Assembly: GCA_021828245.1 (NCBI GenBank)
Contig: JAKASC010000178.1
Span: 1-5,031, forward strand
Source: Acidobacteriota bacterium
GTDB lineage: Bacteria > Acidobacteriota > Terriglobia > UBA7540
Reading direction: 5' to 3'
DNA: 5,031 nt
Made by a program: the position numbers and the translations under genes. The notes below the pieces were generated by a model that saw only the letters and a list, made by a program, of their open reading frames with translations, was not told the DNA's origin and made no database searches. Of this stretch, positions 1 through 5,031 are shown piece by piece; position 1 is the first letter of the stretch; each line of letters begins with the position of its first letter.

Positions 1-292
1 GTCGCGGTGGTGGTAAGGTCACACCGTCGCTTTCTTCGTACACTGCGATGCGGCATGGCAAAGCCGTGGAAATCTCCGTGTTCGCTTCCAGCACGCGCTT
101 GGCTTGTTGAGGATTGCACACCTCAAAGATCAAGCAGTCGCGGTTAAATTCCACGCCCTTCTCCACCATCTTCGCCTTCAAATCATGGACGCCCAGCACG
201 CCAAACTTGTTGCGCTGTGCGGCCGCCTCCAGATCGTGCGCCACTTCGCTCATTTTTTTCTTTGACCGGACTTGCACCACAAGATCGCTCAT
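1..292 (-). CDS. DUF302 domain protein (partial, C-terminus beyond the window)
   Basis: Reading the minus strand from the ATG at 292-290 gives 97 residues with no stop before the window edge. The segment from residue 30 to 92 resembles the DUF302 (TT1751-like) fold: an FGVLGVHDL strand and helix, an IFEVCNP motif near residues 55-61, and an ALPCRIAVYEE motif near 78-87. Cysteines are at 53, 59 and 80; the last two lie in the usual CNP and LPC positions of the family. Family members are usually about 125-150 residues, so some 30 or more are probably missing. There is no signal peptide, so a cytoplasmic location is likely. The biochemical role of DUF302 is not established and I assign none. The start overlaps the M48 peptidase stop (TGATG), with a GAGGAG site 8 bases upstream, so translation is probably coupled. 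A second ATG at codon 14 lacks a good ribosome binding site. Confidence 0.88.
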   Translation of the reverse strand, partial: MSDLVVQVRSKKKMSEVAHDLEAAAQRNKFGVLGVHDLKAKMVEKGVEFNRDCLIFEVCNPQQAKRVLEANTEISTALPCRIAVYEESDGVTLPPPR

Positions 293-1278
293 CAGTTCTT
301 CTCCTCGCGCAAATTGGTCAGGATGGGGCGGTTGCCTCCCGGAGGCAAAGCCGCACCCGCTCCTTCGTGAGCGCCCTGGGACTTGGGTGGCGGAGGCATG
401 GCCAGCAGGCGTTGCTTGATGGCTTCAAACTCTGGGCTGTCCGTTTTCCACGTCTTCGCCGGCCCTAGCTCAGGAACCTCTTCATCCACGGCCTCAATGC
501 GATTTCCTGGGTCAGGGTGATCTGAAAAAAATTCAAGGGTTCGCTCGGGATATTTTTCCTGAATGATTTTGAAAAACTGCGCCATGGCGTAGGGATCGTA
601 GCCGGATCGGTAAAGGATATAAGTGCCTACTCGATCCGCTTGCGTTTCCATATCACGCGAATTTTTAAGGAAAAGCGAGTTGACGCCCAACCCGATTCCG
701 AGTTCGGTGAGTTGCCCCAACAGGCTGCTGTTTTGTCCTAAGTAACCGGCCAGGATTTCCAGTGGCATGTCGGCCAAAAGCTTTTCTGAGGCTTCGTGGG
801 TGCCGTGGCGCATGACCACGTGCCCTTCTTCGTGGGCGAGGACGCCGGCTAGTTCGGCCTCATCTTGGGCCGCCACAATCGCGCCCCGATTGACGTAGAT
901 GTAGCCGCCGGGCAAGGCAAACGCGTTGATGGCGTCGCTGTTCACCACATGGAACGTCCACGGATACTTAAACGTCTTCTGGTTGGGCGCAAATTGAGAT
1001 AAATATTTCCCCAGGGAGTTGATGTATTGGACAACGGCGGGGTCCTGAACCAGCGGCAGACTGTGATCCATCTGAGCAGAGGCTTTGTGTCCGACGGCCA
1101 CATCCTCCGGCGGCGAGAATAAGTTAAATCCGGGCGTAAAGTTTGGTCGCTGGTAGGCAAGCGCTCGGCCCAATGGCCAAACGGCCAACGTGAAAGAAAA
1201 CATGCAGACAGCCCTTCGGAATCGCTCGGTTCCCCTCAAAGTCCTCTTGCCCTTCCCTTGGTTGTAACCGTTGGCCAT
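292..1278 (-). CDS. Exported M48-family zinc metallopeptidase
   Basis: This 328-residue protein has the M48 peptidase signature. HEEGH at residues 149-153 supplies two zinc-ligand histidines and the catalytic Glu150. Glu211 in METQAD is the expected third ligand, with Asp215 following, and FSDHPDPGNRIEA near 250-263 is the usual C-terminal family motif. A basic N-terminal stretch (K9 to R22) precedes a hydrophobic run (about 24-37) and a likely signal-peptidase site after Ala-Leu-Ala (39-41), so the protein is probably periplasmic or envelope-bound. The layout resembles the BepA/YfgC and LoiP type of envelope-quality-control peptidases, but the BepA TPR region is absent. Residues 270-328 form a Pro/Gly-rich tail of unknown role. 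ATG 1278 is the first possible start because an in-frame TAG lies immediately upstream. Its ribosome binding site is poor (GGGCGGG). The gene follows enolase by 134 bases and overlaps the DUF302 gene by one base. The substrate is unknown. Confidence 0.93.
   Translation of the reverse strand: MANGYNQGKGKRTLRGTERFRRAVCMFSFTLAVWPLGRALAYQRPNFTPGFNLFSPPEDVAVGHKASAQMDHSLPLVQDPAVVQYINSLGKYLSQFAPNQKTFKYPWTFHVVNSDAINAFALPGGYIYVNRGAIVAAQDEAELAGVLAHEEGHVVMRHGTHEASEKLLADMPLEILAGYLGQNSSLLGQLTELGIGLGVNSLFLKNSRDMETQADRVGTYILYRSGYDPYAMAQFFKIIQEKYPERTLEFFSDHPDPGNRIEAVDEEVPELGPAKTWKTDSPEFEAIKQRLLAMPPPPKSQGAHEGAGAALPPGGNRPILTNLREEKN
301..306 (-). promoter_or_regulatory. Ribosome binding site of the DUF302 gene
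   Basis: On the minus strand, GAGGAG lies 8 bases before the ATG at 292-290, inside the last codons of the upstream peptidase gene. This supports the choice of that ATG and suggests reinitiation or coupling at the TGATG junction. Confidence 0.6.
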
Positions 1279-1412
1279 CTATCCCGCCCATGCCTCTCTG
1301 GGTATTCGATGCAAAACGCCCCGCGAAGTTCTCTCCTTGACCTCCGCTCCTCGCGAGGGTGTCGCGCAACTCCATTTTATCAGGATGTTCGAAAGGAATC
1401 CTGGGCCGCGTT
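1279..1412. other. Intergenic gap between eno and the M48 peptidase gene
   Basis: I see no convincing gene, U-tract terminator or consensus promoter in these 134 bases. A perfect 10-base palindrome CCTCGCGAGG lies at 1349-1358. A purine-rich stretch on the minus strand (GGAGGTCAAGGAG, about 1333-1345) looks like ribosome binding sites, but no start codon follows at a usable distance. Whether the peptidase gene has its own promoter here cannot be decided by eye. Confidence 0.4.
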
Positions 1413-2678
1413 TTACGGCAAGGCGTAGGCGGCCTGTGGGCCTAGTTCCTCTTCGATGCGAAGCAAGCGATTATACTTCGCAAGCCTCTCGGAGCGAGTA
1501 ATGGAGCCAATCTTGATGAAAGGAGCTCCCGTTGCAACCGCCAAGTCGGCGAGGGTGTCATCTTCGGTTTCGCCCGACCTCGCGCTGACCACAGTTGCAT
1601 AACCGTGCATCTCAGCCAGCCGCACCACATCGAGGGTTTCCGTCAACGTGCCCACTTGATTCATCTTGACCAAAATGGCGTTCGCCGCGCCCTCGGCAAC
1701 ACCTCGCAGCAATCGGTCCGCTTGCGTCACAAAAAGATCATCGCCCACCAACCGGCATTGTTCGCCCAGGCGCGAGGTGAGCCGGCGCCAGCCTTCCCAA
1801 TCTTCTTCGGCCAGACCATCCTCGATACACGTCACGGGGTAGCGACGAACCCAGCCTTCCAGCCGCTCAATCCATTCTTCGGTTTGGAAGCTCTTCCCCT
1901 CCGACGCCAGCAAGTAACTTCCATTTTCATAAAATTGGCTGGCCGCCGCATCCACCGCAATGGCGGCCTCTCCACCTGGTTCCAATCCTGCGTGCTCGAT
2001 GGCTTCGGTCATCAGATCGAACCCCGCTTCGTTCGAGGCGAGGCGCGGAGCGTAGCCGCCCTCATCTGCAACACCCGCCAAGTCTATGCCACGCTTCTGA
2101 AGCACGCCCTTCATGGAGCGATAGACTGCCACGGCGTCCTCCAATGCCTCCGCAAAGCAGCGGGCGCGGAGCGGAATCACCATGAAATCTTGCAGATCGA
2201 AATTACCGCCGCCATGCACGCCACCGCTTAGAATGTTCACCATCGGCACAGGCAACCGCTGCGCCTTCTGTCCCCCCAGGGCGCGATAAAGCGGAACGCG
2301 CACCGATTGAGCGGCCGCGCGCGCCACGGCGACGGAGACACCGAGGATGGCGTTGGCTCCAAGTCGCGATTTTGAGCGCGTGCCGTCGAGTGCAATCATC
2401 ATTCGATCCACGGCCTGCTGATCGTTGGCCTCCATCCCGAGCAGCGCCGGCGCGATCTCCCGCACGACGTTTTGGATGGCTTTCCGCGTGCCTCGACCGA
2501 AGTACCGCGTCGAGTCCCCGTCGCGCAATTCCAGAACTTCGTGCCGGCCGGTCGAGGCGCCCGAAGGAACCATCGCCCGACCATGCGCCCCATCTTCCAG
2601 AAACACGTCCACCTCCACGGTGGGATTCCCGCGGGAGTCGAGCAGTTCTCGCGCCTGGAGGTAGGCAATGCGGGCCAT
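1413..2678 (-). CDS. eno: Enolase (phosphopyruvate hydratase), divergent type
   Basis: Enolase reversibly dehydrates 2-phosphoglycerate to phosphoenolpyruvate in cytoplasmic glycolysis and gluconeogenesis, using Mg2+. From ATG 2678 the protein is 421 residues (usual about 430). It begins MARIAYLQARELLDSRGNPT, the family's normal N-terminus. An in-frame ATG at 2729 would add 17 unconserved residues and has an AAGG too close to the codon, whereas GAAGG lies 10 bases before 2678. Numbered from 2678, conserved elements are the SGASTG mobile loop (39-44), His155, Glu206 in ADEGGYAP, metal ligands Asp243, Glu286 and Asp313, catalytic Lys338 in LVKMNQVG, and Lys389 in FIKIGS. Two changes stand out: the QEF catalytic Glu (E. 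coli Glu167) is Asp164, and the His of SHRSGETED is Ala366. The rest of the active site is intact, so enolase activity is still the best call. The gene lies 75 bases downstream of the kinase gene, probably in one transcript. Confidence 0.96.
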   Translation of the reverse strand: MARIAYLQARELLDSRGNPTVEVDVFLEDGAHGRAMVPSGASTGRHEVLELRDGDSTRYFGRGTRKAIQNVVREIAPALLGMEANDQQAVDRMMIALDGTRSKSRLGANAILGVSVAVARAAAQSVRVPLYRALGGQKAQRLPVPMVNILSGGVHGGGNFDLQDFMVIPLRARCFAEALEDAVAVYRSMKGVLQKRGIDLAGVADEGGYAPRLASNEAGFDLMTEAIEHAGLEPGGEAAIAVDAAASQFYENGSYLLASEGKSFQTEEWIERLEGWVRRYPVTCIEDGLAEEDWEGWRRLTSRLGEQCRLVGDDLFVTQADRLLRGVAEGAANAILVKMNQVGTLTETLDVVRLAEMHGYATVVSARSGETEDDTLADLAVATGAPFIKIGSITRSERLAKYNRLLRIEEELGPQAAYALP

Positions 2679-2716
2679 GCGGCGGTTGCCTTCACGCAGA
2701 GGATGTTGGCTCGGCT

Positions 2717-2747
2717 CCGCAAAAGGCATGACCTTGCGGAACGCAAG
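2717..2747 (-). promoter_or_regulatory. Two overlapping, mutually exclusive hairpins in the kinase-eno gap
   Basis: Just after the kinase stop codon, minus-strand RNA can form a perfect 6-base-pair hairpin, CTTGCG-UUC-CGCAAG (2747-2733). It can instead form a second hairpin, CCGCAAGG-loop-CCUUUUGCGG (2739-2717), with eight pairs, a two-base bulge and a five-base loop. Both use bases 2733-2739, so only one can form at a time. No proper U tract follows, so this is not a convincing intrinsic terminator. It could be a processing or attenuation element in the eno leader, or chance. The pairing is seen in the sequence; the function is inference. Confidence 0.25.
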
Positions 2748-2753
2748 CCGGCG

Positions 2754-3788
2754 CTAGGCTATCTCCCTCCTGAGGATGCCAAGGGCTTCTTCCAATGTTT
2801 CTGGTCGCTCGTTGAGAATTCGTTTGGCGGCTCGCCGCACGCGGTTGCGCGTGGAATCATCCCGAAGGTACTCGACGGGAGATTTTCCGTCAATGCGGGC
2901 CAGCATCAAGCCGCCGAGGTGGCGCAGGGTTCGTAGCTCCAAGCTCGGGAGATTCAACGCCCGCAGCTCCGAGGCTAGCGTCGCCCAGAATTGCCGTGCC
3001 GCCGCTAAGTAGTCGCCCATCCAGCGCGGCTCATGGAATGCTTTCAGCACCAGATGATTGAGCAGAAACCCCGCGTCAAAAGCAGGGTCACCCCAGTGAA
3101 CGCATTCGAAGTCAATCAAGAAGATTTGCCCCTCCTGAACCAGCATGTTTTTGGGGCTGTAATCCGCATGGACCAGTGCTTCTCGCACCCGCCACGAGGC
3201 TTCGATTAGTTCGCTCAGAGCCTCGCTCACGTCGGGGTGGCGTAACGCCGTCGTCCGATAATAAGGATCCACGCGGAGTTGTTCAAAAACCGTGCGATCC
3301 TCAAACCGTTTCTTAAAATTTGGGTCCGCTCTAGAGATTCGAATCATACGGCTGAGCAGGAGCCCAGCCTCGCGGGCCACCGCCATCTCCACGCGGCCTT
3401 CGAGCAGCGATGCTTTCCACACCTCGGCGTCGGCGGGCGCCGCGGCCATGATAAAGAAGCCCTGGGCCGCGGCCACATGGACGATTTTTGGAAGGCGACC
3501 CTTGCCGAGCTTCGGCTCGAGCCGGCGAATGGCTTCCGCCTCGCGAAAGACGCGGCCTCGGTCGGAACGCCAGTCCTCCTGAACCCGCAATTTTTCAAGT
3601 GCCTGCTTGGCGACCCATCGAGCCTCCTGGCCCTCAATCAGCAGGACCACGTTGGAAACCCCGCCACCTAACGGGCGGATGCGCAAACGGCGCGCATCCC
3701 GCACCAAACCCTCTTCTGCCAAATAAGCGCGCAGCGTTTCCGGCGTCAGCTCGAAGGTGGTCCTTGTTCCGGGTGGGGTTTCGGTCAT
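2754..3788 (-). CDS. APH-fold small-molecule kinase, MtnK/aminoglycoside phosphotransferase-like
   Basis: From ATG 3788 this is a 344-residue protein with the choline kinase/aminoglycoside phosphotransferase fold, expected to transfer the ATP gamma-phosphate to a hydroxyl of a small substrate in the cytoplasm. A glycine-rich GGGVSNVVL loop is at 41-49 and an ATP-binding lysine at Lys61 in VAKQAL. A helix with FREAEAI (81-87) follows. The catalytic loop HADYSPKN is at 207-214 (catalytic Asp209, Asn214), and the Mg-binding LIDFE has Asp226. A conserved-looking RIDGKSPVEYL lies near 298-308. The VAKQAL-to-EAEAI segment recalls methylthioribose kinase MtnK, while the HxDxxxxN loop is of the general APH type, so the substrate cannot be named. 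Nothing suggests antibiotic resistance. An in-frame TTG at 3827 with AAGG six bases upstream would add 13 residues of linker-like sequence. I prefer the ATG although it has no clear ribosome binding site. The gene sits directly upstream of eno. Confidence 0.87.
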   Translation of the reverse strand: MTETPPGTRTTFELTPETLRAYLAEEGLVRDARRLRIRPLGGGVSNVVLLIEGQEARWVAKQALEKLRVQEDWRSDRGRVFREAEAIRRLEPKLGKGRLPKIVHVAAAQGFFIMAAAPADAEVWKASLLEGRVEMAVAREAGLLLSRMIRISRADPNFKKRFEDRTVFEQLRVDPYYRTTALRHPDVSEALSELIEASWRVREALVHADYSPKNMLVQEGQIFLIDFECVHWGDPAFDAGFLLNHLVLKAFHEPRWMGDYLAAARQFWATLASELRALNLPSLELRTLRHLGGLMLARIDGKSPVEYLRDDSTRNRVRRAAKRILNERPETLEEALGILRREIA

Positions 3789-3848
3789 AGGTTGCACGGT
3801 GGTGATGGGCCGGGCGCTTGACCCCAACGTTGGCCTTGGCTTCCTGCC

Positions 3849-4109
3849 TCACTTTCGCTCGACGGGCTGCCCCATGGCATTGATTCGATCGAGCAAGCGG
3901 TAACGCGCCCCGCAGGACGGGCAGACGACTTCCGAGCCATGACGGCCCCGCCCCGCTCGAAGCTCGTCCACCAGACCAAAGTGTCCGTCCGGCGAGCTGA
4001 AAAATTCAAACATCAATTGTCCGCAGCGGGCGCAGAATTGTCGGCGCCGCCGGGAAGTTGATTCGTTCATGGGCTTCAGGCCGGCATCGCCCATCCACAA
4101 AAAAAGCAA
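3849..4109 (-). CDS. Small zinc-ribbon protein with two CxxC pairs, function unknown
   Basis: I do not recognise a named family. From TTG 4109 the protein has 86 residues: a short N-terminal stretch, a basic RRRR cluster (21-24), then FCARCG (Cys26, Cys29) and VVCPSCGARYRLLD (Cys63, Cys66). Two CxxC pairs about 34 residues apart are the pattern of a zinc ribbon, so zinc binding and a role in nucleic-acid or protein contact are plausible but inferred. The frame stays open to an ATG at 4145, but that start would overlap the divergent gene's ATG. AAGGAGG lies 5 bases before the TTG at 4109, the best ribosome binding site in the window, and decides my start. ATG 4070, giving 73 residues starting MNESTSRRRR, keeps the whole Cys domain and is the main alternative. 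The kinase gene follows after 60 bases (21 if its TTG start is used), which suggests cotranscription. Confidence 0.62.
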   Translation of the reverse strand: MLFLWMGDAGLKPMNESTSRRRRQFCARCGQLMFEFFSSPDGHFGLVDELRAGRGRHGSEVVCPSCGARYRLLDRINAMGQPVERK

Positions 4110-4143
4110 CCGACCCTCCTTCGCTTGCGTCATAATAACTACC
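4110..4143. promoter_or_regulatory. Divergent start region, with a -10-like CATAAT on the plus strand
   Basis: This is the space between two divergently read genes. On the plus strand, CATAAT (4131-4136) resembles a -10 box and ends 7 bases before the ATG at 4144. No convincing -35 box lies about 17 bases upstream of it. On the minus strand the same AT-rich patch reads TTATTAT, but no clear minus-strand promoter can be picked out. That promoter would have to lie partly inside the start of the plus-strand gene. This is an AT-rich island in otherwise GC-rich sequence. The promoter assignment is inference. Confidence 0.3.
4115..4121 (-). promoter_or_regulatory. Strong ribosome binding site for the zinc-ribbon gene
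   Basis: Minus-strand AAGGAGG, followed by GTCGG and then TTG at 4109. It is a near-perfect match to the anti-Shine-Dalgarno sequence with 5-base spacing. It favours a non-ATG start over the ATGs at 4145, 4133 and 4070, none of which has comparable pairing. Confidence 0.5.
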
Positions 4144-4166
4144 ATGAAGCGCCGAACTTTTATTAT
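4132..4166. repeat. 7-base inverted repeat flanking the Mo-enzyme start codon
   Basis: ATAATAA (4132-4138) and TTATTAT (4160-4166) are exact inverted copies separated by 21 bases, with the plus-strand ATG (4144-4146) in the spacer. The arm centres are 28 bases apart. This could be an operator pair for a dimeric regulator of the divergent genes. It may also be coincidence, since both arms are low-complexity A/T. Confidence 0.25.
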
Positions 4167-5031
4167 TGGGGCCGTGGCCGGCGGCCTCGGAGCCTTTGAA
4201 TATTTGACCGTCAGCCGCTGGATGAATGGCCTTACCGACCCGCCTTTGATTTCGGTTCAGGCTTATGAAAAGTACGGCCCGCGCGCTGCGCTCATGGCCA
4301 TCACGCCCAACGATGAATTCTACATCACTTCCAAAGGGCCTACACCGATGGTGGACGCCAGCCAATGGCAGTTGAAATTTGACGGCTTGGTTGCGCATCC
4401 CTTCACCATCAATTATCAGGAACTGCTGGCGCTACCCAAAATTCAAAAGGTTTACACCCTGGAATGTATCTCCAACCCCATTGGCGGAACGGCAATTGGC
4501 AATGCCGTTTGGACTGGCACACCGCTGAAGCCGCTTCTCGAAAAAGCTCAACCTCTCGGCGAGGCACGGTTTGCCGCCATTTACGGCGCCGACGGTCTTT
4601 CGACCGGGTTGCCCGTGGAGCGGTTGTGGAACGAAGAGAATTTTATCGCCTACCAGATGAATGGCGTGGATTTGCCGCCCATTCACGGGTATCCCGCCCG
4701 AGTTTTTATTCCGGGCAAGTTCGGCATGAAGCAGCCCAAGTGGGTGACCCGCATTGAGTTGCGCAAAAAGCATTATCTCGGCTATTGGGAGTCGCGCGGG
4801 TGGTCGGACAACTGCGAGCGCTGGGCGCAGGCTCGCTTTACGGATTTGCGGGACGGAGCGAAGTTGCGCGGAAAGAACTTGCAGTTCGCCGGTTACGCGA
4901 TTGGAAACCTGGATGGCATTCGGTCGGTCGAAATCAGCTTTGATAATGGCAAGACGTGGGAGCCTACCACGATCTTTAGCAATCCTTCCCCGATCGTCTG
5001 GACCTTTTGGAAGTACACTTGGGCGAACCCC
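4144..5031 (+). CDS. Sulfite-oxidase-family molybdopterin oxidoreductase, Tat-type N-terminus (partial)
   Basis: The frame is open from ATG 4144 to the window end, giving 296 residues with no stop. The N-terminus MKRRTFIIGAVAGGLGA has a twin-arginine pair before a hydrophobic run, fitting Tat export of a folded cofactor enzyme. No clear cleavage site follows, so it may stay anchored. The oxidoreductase molybdopterin-binding domain spans about 55-210. Cys108 in TLECISNP is the expected Mo thiolate ligand; IGNAVWTGTPL (118-128) and the segment from GYPARVFIPG to WVTRIEL (182-206) are typical of the family. From about 240 an Ig-like Mo-co dimerisation domain begins, with VEISFDNGKTWEP (262-274) as its hallmark strand pair. 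This supports sulfite oxidase/SoxC/SorA-like architecture rather than MsrP, which lacks that domain. The electron donor substrate is not known; sulfite is only one option. No ribosome binding site precedes the ATG. An in-frame ATG at 4069 would place 25 residues before the Tat motif and is unlikely. Confidence 0.93.
   Translation, partial: MKRRTFIIGAVAGGLGAFEYLTVSRWMNGLTDPPLISVQAYEKYGPRAALMAITPNDEFYITSKGPTPMVDASQWQLKFDGLVAHPFTINYQELLALPKIQKVYTLECISNPIGGTAIGNAVWTGTPLKPLLEKAQPLGEARFAAIYGADGLSTGLPVERLWNEENFIAYQMNGVDLPPIHGYPARVFIPGKFGMKQPKWVTRIELRKKHYLGYWESRGWSDNCERWAQARFTDLRDGAKLRGKNLQFAGYAIGNLDGIRSVEISFDNGKTWEPTTIFSNPSPIVWTFWKYTWANP

Noticed and set aside
1349..1358. 10-base palindrome CCTCGCGAGG in the eno-M48 gap
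   Set aside because: It has no loop, no following U tract and no second copy in the window, so it cannot be called a terminator or operator.
1124..1375. Minus-strand 83-codon open frame starting in the eno-M48 gap
   Set aside because: Most of it overlaps the M48 N-terminus in another frame, its ATG lacks a ribosome binding site and the product shows no domain. It does not join to M48 as a frameshifted N-terminus.
1605..2231. Long plus-strand open frame (208 codons) opposite eno
   Set aside because: It lies wholly antisense to a well-conserved enolase and its translation resembles no family. It is a by-product of GC-rich codon use.
2679..2729. Extended enolase N-terminus from ATG 2729
   Set aside because: The extra 17 residues do not fit the enolase family, and the putative ribosome binding site is too close to the codon. 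ATG 2678 matches the usual N-terminus.
2472..2936. Plus-strand open frame of 154 codons spanning the eno-kinase junction
   Set aside because: It is antisense to two clear genes, has no ribosome binding site and no recognisable domain.
3279..3671. Plus-strand open frame of 130 codons opposite the kinase
   Set aside because: It is a shadow of the kinase coding strand, with no motif.
4134..4145. Zinc-ribbon gene starting at ATG 4145
   Set aside because: It would overlap the divergent Mo-enzyme ATG and leave no space between the two starts, and it has no ribosome binding site.
4006..4773. Minus-strand open frames (130 and 113 codons) opposite the Mo enzyme
   Set aside because: The plus-strand frame has clear sulfite-oxidase-family motifs throughout, so these are antisense shadows.

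Overview
This is a gene-dense stretch of bacterial chromosome, mid-to-high 50s % GC by eye. It carries five genes on the minus strand and one divergent gene on the plus strand. Nearly all of it is coding, and I see no mobile element, CRISPR array, tRNA or rRNA. The M48 peptidase, the divergent enolase and the Tat-type molybdenum enzyme would fit an acidobacterium or a Verrucomicrobia-like soil or sediment lineage. That placement is an impression from protein style; no marker gene settles it.

Layout, right to left along the minus strand. Next to the divergent start region (about 4070-4143) lies a small protein with two CxxC pairs (3849-4109). It is followed by an APH/MtnK-fold small-molecule kinase (2754-3788) and a phosphopyruvate hydratase, enolase (1413-2678). 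After a 134-base gap come an exported M48 zinc metallopeptidase (292-1278) and a DUF302 protein (1-292). The DUF302 gene overlaps the peptidase stop by one base and runs off the left edge. On the plus strand, a sulfite-oxidase-family molybdopterin enzyme with a Tat-type N-terminus starts at 4144 and runs off the right edge.

The zinc-ribbon, kinase and enolase genes are closely spaced and probably cotranscribed. The peptidase and DUF302 genes look translationally coupled. Enolase supplies central glycolysis. The peptidase and Mo enzyme act outside the cytoplasm, in periplasmic protein turnover and an envelope redox reaction respectively. No shared pathway linking all six genes is evident.

I found no clearly new multi-gene system. 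The points most worth a second look are: an enolase in which the usual catalytic Glu is Asp and the usual SHRSGETED His is Ala; an uncharacterised kinase directly upstream of it; two mutually exclusive hairpins in the gap between those two genes; a strong ribosome binding site that points to a TTG start for the zinc-ribbon gene; and a Mo-enzyme start with no ribosome binding site, flanked by a 7-base inverted repeat.
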